A DNA stretch of 63,185 bases from an uncultured Porphyromonadaceae bacterium (GTDB lineage Bacteria; Bacteroidota; Bacteroidia; Bacteroidales; Muribaculaceae). This document shows, in pieces, positions 48,575-58,700 of this stretch. Every line of letters starts with the position of its first letter. The first letter of the stretch is position 1. The stretch is from assembly GCA_946410185.1 (NCBI GenBank), contig CAMJZI010000005.1, positions 1 through 63,185 on the forward strand, written 5' to 3'. The notes under the pieces were generated by a model. That model saw only the letters and a program-made list of their open reading frames with translations, was not told the DNA's origin and made no database searches. The translations under genes and the position numbers were made by a program.

Positions 48575-48906
48575 TATTGGTGTCCGGTAAAAAATGGCGA
48601 TTTCGAGATAAATAGTTGATCTATAGATGGATAACAGCAGTTCTAAAGAAAGGGGCTTACTTCTAAGCCCGTAGGGCTGACAGCTTATAGGCAGGGGTGG
48701 AGCAAAGCGCAACCCCTGTCGATGTGCAACAAACACATTCAATAGCCCCGTTAGGGGTGACAGATTGTATTTCAGGAACTTAGTGCCGCCCCGATGGGGC
48801 TTGATCGAATGGGCTACTATTGCAGGGGTTACACTCGGCTTCGCCTCGTTCCACCCCTGCCTATACCCTTATCGCCCCTAATGGGGCCTTTTTCCGGACA
48901 CCAATA
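48575..48906. mobile_element. MITE-like non-autonomous transposable element (332 bp)
   Basis: TIRs TATTGGTGTCCGG(T)AAAAA at both ends; 9-bp direct repeat ATTAAAAAG flanking (48566-48574 and 48907-48915); no transposase inside. Confidence 0.88.
48686..48865. repeat. Two inverted copies of a GC-rich palindromic module inside the MITE-like element
   Basis: TATAGGCAGGGGTGGAGCAAAGCGCAACCCCTG (48686-48718) and reverse complement of TATAGGCAGGGGTGGAACGAGGCGAAGCCGAGTGTAACCCCTG (48823-48865). Confidence 0.85.
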
Positions 48907-49009
48907 ATTAAAAAGCAACTTGAACAACGCTTGCAACTATTCTTGACATCATGACGCGGCACGTCACGACAGTTGACAGCGTTGCCCAAGTTGGCTTTAT
49001 ATTTGGCAC

Positions 49010-49303
49010 CTAGATGGTGCGCTCAACAGGCAGCACAAAGGCTCGCAGTCCCAGTTTCGGGGTGGCCATGTCCATCTGATGCAGCTCGTCGAGCACGACA
49101 TCAACGCGCCGGTCGTCAACAACGGTCAGTATGGCCGAAGCTATCGAGGGCCAGGCATGGGTGGCATAGTGGGGCTCGCCCGTCTTGCTGCCACGGCCCT
49201 GCACCTCGCGCCAGCCTGTGAATCCGCGGCAGTTGAGCAGGTGCAGTTTATCGACAATGCGGTCATAGTATGCCTCGTCAAATGCTATAAATATTGCTTT
49301 CAT
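49010..49303 (-). CDS. Small PII-like / PG0541-type transporter-associated protein
   Basis: MKAIFIAFDEAYYDRIVDKLHLLNCRGFTGWREVQGRGSKTGEPHYATHAWPS; position downstream of the RND pump gene. Confidence 0.7.
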   Translation of the reverse strand: MKAIFIAFDEAYYDRIVDKLHLLNCRGFTGWREVQGRGSKTGEPHYATHAWPSIASAILTVVDDRRVDVVLDELHQMDMATPKLGLRAFVLPVERTI

Positions 49304-49328
49304 ATTTTTAGTCTTTTGTCGTTAATCG

Positions 49329-52300
49329 TTAGCCTTTAGTGTTTTGATGCTCTTTGCTCATCTTCTTGCGGGTGCGGCGGATGCCGGTGAGTGCAAAGAT
49401 GGTGTACATCGTGGGCACAAACAGCAGTGTCATCACCGTGGACATTGCCAGACCGCCAATCACGGCAGTACCCATCGGGCGCCACATCTCGCTACCCACA
49501 CCGGTTCCCACAGCCATCGGCACCATACCCAGGATGGTCGTCAGTGACGTCATGAGCACGGGGCGCAGACGCGAGTGGCCACCGTTGATCACGGCACGGC
49601 GGATGCTCATGCCGCGCTCGCGGTTCAGGTTGATGTAGTCGATGAGCACGATACCGTTTTTCACTACAATACCAATCAGCATGATGGCACCAATCATCGA
49701 CATGATGTTCAGGTTGGTGTTTGTCAACAGCAGGATGAGCACGATACCCGAGAAGGCGAACATGATCGACGTCATGATAATCGCGGGATAGGTAAACGAC
49801 TCGAACTGTCCGGCCATCACCATGTAAACGAGCAGGATAATCAACAATCCAAGCATACCCAGGTCGCCAAACGAATCCTGCTGGTCCTCGTAGCTACCGC
49901 TCAGCTGAATCATCACGTCGCTGGGCTTGTCCATCTTGTCGATGAGCGGCTGGGCCTCGGCGATGATCTCACTCATGGGACGATCTTGAACAACCGTCGA
50001 TACGGTGATGATGCGCTCGCGGTCCTTGCGCTCGATGGTGGGCGGATAGAAGCGCTCGACAACAGTGCCCACCTCCTTGAGGCGCACGCCGGTGCCCATA
50101 GAATTGTAGAGCATGATGTTCTCAATGTCGCTGATACTGCGGCGGTGCTCGGGATCATACATCACCTTGATGTCATACTCCATACCATCCTCGCGGAAGT
50201 AGCTAGCCGTCGTACCGTTAATGCGGTTGCGCAGGGCGTTGGCGGCGGTGCTCAGGTTCAGGCCGTAGAGGGCCAGCTTCTCGCGATCAAAGTCAACATG
50301 ATACTCGGGCTGATAGTCACTGCGGCTGATGTTGATGTCGGCGGCACCGGGCACCTTCTCAAGAATGCGTTTCAGGCGCTGGGCCACGTTATCGGTCTTG
50401 GTGAAGTCGTAACCGTAGATCTCGTAGTTCAACGTGTTCTGGCCGCTCATGCCGCCACCACGACCGCCACCCACGTTCACAAGGGCACGTTTCAGTTCGG
50501 GGTAGTTCTTGAGGTCCTCACGCATCATACCGGCAATCTCGGTGATGCCGCGCTTGCGCTCGTTGGCCTTGCTGAGCATGATGTTCATCGAGATGATGTG
50601 GCTGCCATTGCTCTGCATCGAGGCAAAGGTGTTGTCGCTGCTGGCCTGGCCCACAGTGTAGTTGAAGGACTGGATTTCGGGATATTTCTTGGTCCACTCC
50701 TTGTAGATGCGTTCGCTCACGTCCTTGGCCAGGTCCACGCGGCTGCCGATGGGCAACTCCAGCGAGACACCCAGGCGGCCGTTATCGTTGGTCGGGAAGA
50801 ATTCAGTTCCCACAAACTTCATCAGGAACATCGATGCCACAAAGATGCCCAGAGCTGTCGCAGTGGTAATCCAGCGGTGCGCCACGCACACGTCGAGCAC
50901 CTTGGCATAGAAGTCGTCGATCTTGTCAAGCACCTTGAGGATGGGACCATACACTTTCTTGAAGATGGTGGTATCGGTCACGTTAAGGCGCAGCAGGCGG
51001 CTGCACAGCATGGGTGTCAGCATCAATGCGCAGATCAGTGACAGCACCATCATGATGGTCACCATCCAACCCAGCTGCTTGAACAGCACACCAGTCATAC
51101 CCTTGACCATAGTCAGCGGGAAGAACACGGCAATCAGCGTCAACGTCGAGGCCATTACCGACAGGGCAACCTCGTTGGTGCCGTTGACGGCGGCCTGCAT
51201 GGGTGCCGAGCCGCGCTCGATGTGAGTCGTGACGTTCTCGAGCACCACAATGGCGTCGTCGACCACCATACCGATGGCGATTGACAATGCCGACAGCGAC
51301 ACGATGTTCAACGAGTTACCCGTGGCATACAGGTAGATGAACGACGCGATCAGCGAGATGGGGATGGTCACCAGCACGATGACGGTAGCACGCCAGCGTC
51401 CCAGGAACACAAACACCACAATGCCCACAAACAACAGGGCGAAAAGCACGGTCTCGACGAGTGAGTTGATGGTGCTGCGGATGTTGTCGCTCGTGTCAAC
51501 GATATAGCCCAACTTGATGTCGCTGGGCAGATTCTTCTGGATTTTGGGCAGTTCCTTGGCAATCTTGTCTGAAATCTGAACAGAATTGGCGCCCGACTGC
51601 TTCTGCACGATAATCATGGCACCCTTCTTGCCATTGTTATAGCTCTCTTGGGCGCGCTCCTCGAGCGAGTCGTCGATGCGAGCCACATCGCGCAGGTGGA
51701 CAACACCACCGGTGGGCGACATGCCCACGACCATGGCACCCATCTGCTGCGGGTCGCTGAACTCGCCCTGCACGCGCAGGGGGTAGGTCTCGTTACCGAT
51801 GTCGAAGGTACCACCGGGAATATTGCGGTTCTCGGCGCCGACGAGGGCGGCAATGGTCTCGACACTCAGGTTATAGGCCTCCATGCGCAGCGGGTCCAGA
51901 TAGATGTGGACCTCGCGCTTGGGAGCACCGGCAATCGACACCGATCCCACACCGTCGACACGCGCCAGCGGGTTGGCGACATTCTCGTCAAGGATCTTGT
52001 ACAAGCCAGGCATGCTCTGCGAGGCCTGCACCGACAGCAGCACGATAGGAATCATATCGCTGCTGAACTTGAAGATGATGGGCGTGTTGGCATCGTCGGG
52101 CAGCATGCTCGACACCATGTCGAGTTTGTCGCGCACGTCGTTGGTCAACGCTTCGATGTCATAGCCGTATTCAAACTCCAGAGTCACAATCGAGACATTC
52201 TCACGACTGTTTGAGGTGATGTGCTTGAGGTGCTCAACCGAGTTGAGTGCGTTCTCGAGCGGGCGAGTCAAGTTCTGCTCGATGTCTGACGCGCTCGTGC

Positions 52301-52457
52301 CGGCATAGGTGGTCATTACCATGATGGTGTTGGTCTCCACGTCGGGGAACAGGTCGATGGGCAGACTCCTGAGCGAGAATAGACCCAGCACAATCAGTGC
52401 CACGAACACCAGGATCGTGGTCACCGGCCGTTTTACTGAACTGGAATATAAACTCAT
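49329..52457 (-). CDS. RND efflux transporter permease (AcrB/MdtB-like)
   Basis: 1042 aa, LPIDLFPDVETNTIMVMTTYAGTSASDIEQ, AIGMVVDDAIVVLENV, GIVVKNGIVLIDY. Confidence 0.96.
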   Translation of the reverse strand: MSLYSSSVKRPVTTILVFVALIVLGLFSLRSLPIDLFPDVETNTIMVMTTYAGTSASDIEQNLTRPLENALNSVEHLKHITSNSRENVSIVTLEFEYGYDIEALTNDVRDKLDMVSSMLPDDANTPIIFKFSSDMIPIVLLSVQASQSMPGLYKILDENVANPLARVDGVGSVSIAGAPKREVHIYLDPLRMEAYNLSVETIAALVGAENRNIPGGTFDIGNETYPLRVQGEFSDPQQMGAMVVGMSPTGGVVHLRDVARIDDSLEERAQESYNNGKKGAMIIVQKQSGANSVQISDKIAKELPKIQKNLPSDIKLGYIVDTSDNIRSTINSLVETVLFALLFVGIVVFVFLGRWRATVIVLVTIPISLIASFIYLYATGNSLNIVSLSALSIAIGMVVDDAIVVLENVTTHIERGSAPMQAAVNGTNEVALSVMASTLTLIAVFFPLTMVKGMTGVLFKQLGWMVTIMMVLSLICALMLTPMLCSRLLRLNVTDTTIFKKVYGPILKVLDKIDDFYAKVLDVCVAHRWITTATALGIFVASMFLMKFVGTEFFPTNDNGRLGVSLELPIGSRVDLAKDVSERIYKEWTKKYPEIQSFNYTVGQASSDNTFASMQSNGSHIISMNIMLSKANERKRGITEIAGMMREDLKNYPELKRALVNVGGGRGGGMSGQNTLNYEIYGYDFTKTDNVAQRLKRILEKVPGAADINISRSDYQPEYHVDFDREKLALYGLNLSTAANALRNRINGTTASYFREDGMEYDIKVMYDPEHRRSISDIENIMLYNSMGTGVRLKEVGTVVERFYPPTIERKDRERIITVSTVVQDRPMSEIIAEAQPLIDKMDKPSDVMIQLSGSYEDQQDSFGDLGMLGLLIILLVYMVMAGQFESFTYPAIIMTSIMFAFSGIVLILLLTNTNLNIMSMIGAIMLIGIVVKNGIVLIDYINLNRERGMSIRRAVINGGHSRLRPVLMTSLTTILGMVPMAVGTGVGSEMWRPMGTAVIGGLAMSTVMTLLFVPTMYTIFALTGIRRTRKKMSKEHQNTKG

Positions 52458-52466
52458 AGCTGAATT

Positions 52467-53480
52467 TTATTTCTTGAGTTGAACTTTAGCACCATCGGTC
52501 AAGCGCGATCCTCCAGCAATAACCACTTGGGTGCCTGTTACCAGTCCGCCCTTGATCTCGTAGCGGTCTTCCAGTCGCTGACCCAGTTCTACCTCACGAA
52601 GCTCGACCTCGCCGCCCTGGTAAACCCATACATAGCGCACACCCGAGCCCACTTGTTTCTGTACGGCACGGTCAGGAACGACAACGCTTGTGGTAGTGCC
52701 GTAGTTGAAGTTCACGCGGGCAAACATGCCGGTGCGCACCTTGTCGCCACGGTTGGTGATGGCCACCTCGACCTGGAAAGTGCGGCTTGTGGCATCTACA
52801 GTGGGGTGAATCAGGTAAACCTGACCCTGGAAGGTCTCGTCGCCATAGGTGTCGAACTTGACAGTAACGGGCATACCCCTCTTCACTTTGGGATATTCGC
52901 TCTCGTTCACGTTGACAATGACCTTGAGGGGTTGCTGCTGCTCGATGGTGAGTACGGGGAGTCCTGCGGGCAGGTCGCCGGCATCATAGTTCTTGGCTGT
53001 CACCACGCCGCTCACGGGCGAGGTCAGCACTGTGTTCTCCTGCATGGTGCGAATGGCGCGGGCATTGGCGTCGTACTGTGCCTGCAACTGGTCCACCGTC
53101 TGCTGGGTGCCACCGCCAATCTTTACCAGTTCACGGGCGCGGTCCAGTTCTCGCTTCAGGTTGGCCAGGGCAATCTGCTGCTGGGCGATGTTCACATCGT
53201 CCAGAATCACCAGGCGTTGCCCCTTGGACACGCGCGAACCCACATCTACCAGAATGCGCTTGATGCGGGCACCGCTGTTCGACGAGATGTTGTTGGTCTT
53301 GAAGGCCTCGACGGTGCCCGTGTATTCGCTGATCTGCTTCACGGCTTCCTGGCCGATGGTAGCTACCTCGACGATGGGCAGCTCTTCCTTCACTTCGGTT
53401 GTCTTCTTCTCATCTTTGTTAGAACAGGATGCCAGTGCCAGCACGAGCATCACGATCGGTAAAAGTCTCTTTGTCTTCAT
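52467..53480 (-). CDS. RND periplasmic adaptor (membrane fusion protein)
   Basis: Lipobox (LALASCSNK), GTVEAFKTNNISSNSGARIKRILVDVGSRVSKGQRL, ATSRTFQVEV; ATG at 53480. Confidence 0.95.
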   Translation of the reverse strand: MKTKRLLPIVMLVLALASCSNKDEKKTTEVKEELPIVEVATIGQEAVKQISEYTGTVEAFKTNNISSNSGARIKRILVDVGSRVSKGQRLVILDDVNIAQQQIALANLKRELDRARELVKIGGGTQQTVDQLQAQYDANARAIRTMQENTVLTSPVSGVVTAKNYDAGDLPAGLPVLTIEQQQPLKVIVNVNESEYPKVKRGMPVTVKFDTYGDETFQGQVYLIHPTVDATSRTFQVEVAITNRGDKVRTGMFARVNFNYGTTTSVVVPDRAVQKQVGSGVRYVWVYQGGEVELREVELGQRLEDRYEIKGGLVTGTQVVIAGGSRLTDGAKVQLKK

Positions 53481-53552
53481 TTTTTTGATGATATTTTGTT
53501 GTTTAGTTTTATTCTGTGGTTGGGATGTCCTCGACAATCAGGTTATTCCACG

Positions 53553-54890
53553 TTATCTCACATAGTGGGTATTGCCCAGCACATACTCCAGGTCGCTCTC
53601 GGCAACCAGGTAGTTGTAAATGGCTTGATAATAGGCTAGTCGGGCAGCCATCAGGGCATCCTCGGTGTCGCGCAGCTGGATGAATGACGCGGCGCCGATT
53701 TTAAAACTCTGCTGCATGATGTCGTTGGCTTTTTGTGCCATGTTCACACCAGCTTCATTGGTCTCGATCTGCTTGAGGTTCTTGGAGATGACATCGTTCT
53801 GGGTCTCGACCTGCATGTGCAGACTGCGCTCCAGGTTCTCGCGCTGCCACTTCATCTCATCAACGGCTATCTGGGCTTGTTTCTGCTTGTAGTAGCGCTG
53901 TCCACCCTGGAAGACGGGAAACGCCACAGTCAGTCCCACGCTAGACGCGCGGCTCCAGCGGAAACCGCTCAGCGGGCTGCCGTTGCTCATCGAGTGCCAC
54001 ATCAGGCTGGCACTTCCAGTCACGGTGGGGTACCAGGCCATCTTTTGCACTTCGAGGGCTTTTTTCAGGTAATCGGTCTGCAGGTCCATGGACTTGAGGC
54101 TGGTGTTGTTGGCCAGCGTGGTATCGGCACCCAGGGTGTTGCTTAACGCGCGCGCATACATCTCGCCGCGGAAGTCGCTCAGTTGCTGGCTGGGGGCAAT
54201 CTCGGTGCGCACGTCCATGCCCATGAGCACCTTCAACTGGAGCAACAGGGCGTTGATGGAGTTCTCGGCCTCGAGAATCGACGGTTCCAGGTTGGTCACG
54301 GCCACGTTGGCGCGCAGCACATCATACTCAGACGCGGCACCCAGGTCAAACTTCTTCTGGAAAATATCGGCATTCAACTTGGCAGTAGCGTGGTTCTCCT
54401 CGATCACGCGCTTGCTGTCCTGTGCCAGCAGCAGGGCGTAATAGGCCTTCTCCACTTGGTTGACCAGTGACAGCTTATTGGCACGGGCCTTCTCGTAGTT
54501 TTGGAGAATCTGGTTCTCGTTGAGTTTGATGGATTTCCACAACTGGGGCACCACCAGGGGTATCTGGGCTTGGAATCCGCCGTTATGGGTGTTGTCGCTA
54601 CCCATCTTGATGGCCATGGTGCCGTTGGGTGTGTCCATGTACATCGTCTGCAACGACAGGTTGCGGGTGTACTGGCCGGCCAAGTTGATGGTGGGTAACA
54701 GTTGCGCCTTCACCTCCTTGAGACTGTAATTCACGCGTGTGATTTCCATCTCATTCACCTTGATGGTTGGGTTCTCGTTCAAGGCGATTTGGATACACTC
54801 GTCGAGCGACAGCGTCATTTGAGCTTGGCTGCTCAATGACCCGCCTAATAACATTAATAAAATAATGTAGAAAAGTTTCTTGTTGAACAT
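53553..54890 (-). CDS. TolC-family outer-membrane efflux protein
   Basis: MTLSLDECIQIALNENPTIK… repeats, coiled-coil/beta organisation. Confidence 0.94.
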   Translation of the reverse strand: MFNKKLFYIILLMLLGGSLSSQAQMTLSLDECIQIALNENPTIKVNEMEITRVNYSLKEVKAQLLPTINLAGQYTRNLSLQTMYMDTPNGTMAIKMGSDNTHNGGFQAQIPLVVPQLWKSIKLNENQILQNYEKARANKLSLVNQVEKAYYALLLAQDSKRVIEENHATAKLNADIFQKKFDLGAASEYDVLRANVAVTNLEPSILEAENSINALLLQLKVLMGMDVRTEIAPSQQLSDFRGEMYARALSNTLGADTTLANNTSLKSMDLQTDYLKKALEVQKMAWYPTVTGSASLMWHSMSNGSPLSGFRWSRASSVGLTVAFPVFQGGQRYYKQKQAQIAVDEMKWQRENLERSLHMQVETQNDVISKNLKQIETNEAGVNMAQKANDIMQQSFKIGAASFIQLRDTEDALMAARLAYYQAIYNYLVAESDLEYVLGNTHYVR

Positions 54891-54903
54891 TTGTATATGG
54901 TTT

Positions 54904-55524
54904 TTATTGTTTTTGCTGTAGTGATTGTTGCTGCTCCAGGTACTCGATCATCTCGATGCCCTTGATAGTGGCCACGCCGCGCAGGAAGCTCACAAACACG
55001 TGGTCAAACAGGTCTTCCTCCTTGAAGCCGTACTTGGCACCGTTATCATTCTCATGCAGCACACGCATCGACTGCGAGAACAGGAACGCGGCAATCTCGG
55101 GATTGATACGCTTGATGACCAGACCCTCGTCCTGGGCCTGGCGCAGCACCGATGCAATGCCAGTGATCACGTTCTTCTCGTTCTCGACATGTTTTTCAAA
55201 TATGTCGGGGTACAGGCGTTTGATGTCGTTGAAAAGAGATATCGACGTTGACTTGTAAATCTTGCGGGCTCGCTGATATACCCTGAACATCGCCTCGAAG
55301 CAGTTCGACGAAGTGTTGAAAATCTCTTTCAACTGAGCGTCTTTGACTTCATGCTCATGATGAATGCATTCCCCGATAAGCGTCCGCTTGTCGGGGAATG
55401 TCTCGTAGAGTGTGCGCTTCGAGATACCACAGGCGCGTGCCACGTCATCCATTGTCATCGATGTCGGGCCCACGCTCATCAGAATATGGCTGCTTTCTGC
55501 AACTATGCGTTCTCTAATATCCAT
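54904..55524 (-). CDS. TetR/AcrR-family transcriptional regulator
   Basis: ERIVAESSHILMSVGPTSMTMDDVARACGISKRTLYETFPDKRTLIGE. Confidence 0.93.
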   Translation of the reverse strand: MDIRERIVAESSHILMSVGPTSMTMDDVARACGISKRTLYETFPDKRTLIGECIHHEHEVKDAQLKEIFNTSSNCFEAMFRVYQRARKIYKSTSISLFNDIKRLYPDIFEKHVENEKNVITGIASVLRQAQDEGLVIKRINPEIAAFLFSQSMRVLHENDNGAKYGFKEEDLFDHVFVSFLRGVATIKGIEMIEYLEQQQSLQQKQ

Positions 55525-55650
55525 TCTCTATTGATGGTTTGTAATACTCGTTGGTTTTCGACGTGCAAAGGTAGAGAAAACTTTTAAAACTCCAATAGTT
55601 TTCTTGGTTTTTTTCTTAAAATGGGACTTATATTAGTTCTATTTAACAAA

Positions 55651-55684
55651 ATGAGGGCGATGCCTTGTTCGGCACCGCCCTCAT
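55651..55684 (-). terminator. Terminator hairpin of the minus-strand giant C10 gene
   Basis: ATGAGGGCG…CGCCCTCAT stem followed by TTTTG on the minus strand. Confidence 0.65.
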
Positions 55685-55728
55685 CATCAGGGTTATTAGT
55701 TAACTGTATTCATCAACTTAAAGTGGCA

Positions 55729-58700
55729 TTAGTGCAGCACTTTGGTGCTCTTCACAGCGCCGCTGCGGTAGCGGGTTACAACGATGTTGACACCGTCCCA
55801 AGGCTCCTTGCTCTGAACACCCGACATGTTCACATAGGTTACCGACTCGATCTCGTCACCGTCGGCTGCGATGCTGTTGATGGCGGTGTTGGGATTGACG
55901 TTCAGGCTAACGAGCGTTACCTCCTCGGTGTTGCTGGTGGCAGTGGTTCCGTCAACATAGTTGGCAACGATGTAGTAGCTGTAGGTACCGCCCTCAACCA
56001 GGTTGCTCAGGGTGATGCCGGTGCTACCAGCTTCAATGTCGGTGATCACAAAGTCGGTATTGTCGCCGGTTGCGGTGGCATTCAGGCTTGCATTGCCTGC
56101 ATAAACCTCGATCAGCGTCATATCGGGCGAGTAGCTGCTGTCGGTCGAGTAGAGGGTGATCTTGTCGCCGGCGCTGGCGGTTACGGTCCATGTGTAGGTC
56201 TCACCCTTGGCGAAGGTGTGGCCCACTGCCGAGGTGCTTGCCGACTTCACGGTGACGTTACCCGTGCCATAGCTTGTGTTGGCAGTGGTGACCTTGACAG
56301 TGAAGGTGGCGTTGCTGTAGCCCGAGGGTACGGTAAAGTAGATGTAACCATAGGTGGTCGTCGAGTTCCACCACCAGGACGAGGTGGAGTTCTTGGTGTA
56401 GATGGCTCCGTTGCCGGCCTTGACGTTGGTGCCGCTCCAGGGCGATGTCAACGTGATGCTGGCATAGCTGCCGGTGTAGTTGCTGCCGTCGAGGCTGCCC
56501 AGCAGGGTTGTGCTAGGCTCATCGCCACCGCCAGGTTGTGCGGTCAGCGTTCCATACAGGGTGTAGCTCGATACGGTGGATGCATCCACATCGTGAGTCC
56601 AGTTGGCGGTGAAGCTGGTGCTGCTGATGTTGGTGGCAGCGCCCAATACAGGATCAGACTTGTTGATGGTGGCGTTACCGGTCAGGGCCACGGTCTTGCT
56701 TGCAGCGCCCGAGCTGGCCACGGTGATGGTGCCGGTCTGGGTGCCATAGGCGGTGGGCTTGTAGGTGACGGTCACGTTCACGCCATTGGCGGCATTGGCT
56801 GCCGTGATGGTAGTGGGCGAGATGCTGAACACGTCAGAGCCGCTCAGGCTGAGTGTCACGTTGCCGGTGAGGTCGGCACCGGTTACCTTAAAGGTGGCCG
56901 TCTTGGTGGCTCCCACGTTGGCCGTCATGCTCAAGCTGGCGGGGGTTACCGTCAGGGTCGGGGTAGCGGCAGGCTCTTCCTCATTGAGGGTGACGCTCTG
57001 CTCATTGCTCCATGCACTCTCGCTGCCATCGGTGTAAATGGCCTTTACCTTGTAGGTGTAGGTAGCTCCTGCGGTCAGGTTCTGAACAGTGTAGTACTTG
57101 TTGGTGATGCCAGTGATAGTGCGGGCATTGGCATCGCCTGTCTCGGTGGCATTGAGGGTCGTGTTACCTGCATAAACCTGAATGAGCGACATGTCAGGCG
57201 AGTAGCTGCTGTCGGTCGTGGTCAGGGTAATGACGTCACCAGTGCTGCCGGTTACAATCCAGGTGTAGGTCTCGCCCTTGGAGAAGGTGTGGCCCACAGC
57301 GCTGGTCTTGGTCGATGCCACGGTCACGTTGCCCGATCCGTAGGTGCCGGTCACGGTCGTAATCTTGACACTGAAGGTGGCATTGCTGTAGCCCGACGGG
57401 ATGGTGAAGGTGATCTTGCCGCTCTTGGTGAAGTAAACGGCGTTGTTGCCACCCTTGACGTTGGTGCCGCCCCAAGGCGAACTCAGCGTGATGGTCTTGT
57501 AGCTGCCGGTATAGCTGCTACCGTTGATGGTGCCCAGCAGGGTGGTTGTGGCCGGGGTTGAGCCGCCCTCGCCGTTCACTTGCAGGGTGTAGCTGGCTAC
57601 GTTAGAGCTCGAGGTCTGGTCGGTCCAGTCGGCACGGAAGCTCGAACTGGTCACATAGTTGCTGTTGGGTGCGCTCATCACGGGAGTGTAGGTGGTGATG
57701 GGAGCATTGGTGGCCGTACCGGTCAGGGTAACGGTCTTGCTCTCGGCGCCCGAGCTGGCGATGGTGATGGTGGCCGTCTGAGTGCCGGTCGCAGTGGGAG
57801 CATAGGTCACGGTCACGTTCACACCATTGGCGGCATTGGCTGCGGTGATGGTGGTCGGCGTGATGCTGAACACGCTCGATCCGCTCTTGGTCAGCGTCAC
57901 GTTGCCGGTGAGGTCGGCACCCTTTACGTTAAAGGTAGCGGTTGCAGTCTCGCCGGTGTAGGCCGACATGCTCAGTGAAGCGGGAGTCACGGTCAGGGTC
58001 GGTGTTGCGACAGTAGCCTCGTTCAGGGTGACCTCTTGCTCGTTGCTCCAGGCACTCTGGGTGCCGTCGGTGTAGATGGCCTTCACCTTATATACAAAGG
58101 TGCCGCCCTCCTTCAAGTTGTTCACGGTGTAATACTTGTTGGTAATGCCCGTGATGGTGCGGCTGGTCTCGTCGCCGGTCTCGCTGGCGGTTAACATGTT
58201 GACGCTTGCATTGCCGGCATAAATCTCGATCTTGCTAACACTGATGTAGTTGCTTGTCGATCCAATGGTGATCTTGTCGCTGGAAGCGCAATTCAGAACA
58301 AAGGTGTACTCGGTGCTGTTGTCGGTCAGGGCCTGGGTCTTGCTGGCACTGTTGGTGCCCACGCTCAGGGTGGCGTTGCCGTAATAACTCGAGTAGTAGG
58401 AATAAGCCGTTACCTTAACGGTCACCTGGCTGTAGCCGCTCAGGCTGTAGGTGGGCGATACCAGGTTGCCGCCAGTGATGAGCATACCCGTGTTGGCATA
58501 TACGCTCGTCGAAGCGCTCCAGCCGGTTCCCAAGTAAGAGGTGATGCTGCTCGAGACATCGGTCAGATAGCCCTCAGAGTTGGTCACTTGCTGAGTGCCG
58601 CTCAAGTCGATGCTGGCCAGCTGAGAGGTGGCGGGAGTGCTGCCCTTTTCGTTGACCTGCAGGGTGTAGCTTGCCACGTTGGCGGTAGGAGTCTGGTCGG

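Noticed and set aside
48557-48742. 61-aa minus-strand ORF at the MITE left end
   Set aside because: Spans the TIR and palindromic module; no domain and explained as non-coding element sequence.
55621-57561. 646-aa and other + strand ORFs over the giant C10 gene (plus 30320-31972, 20395-21747, 49575-51041)
   Set aside because: Low-complexity Gly/Val/His-rich shadows on the complement of genuine coding sequence.
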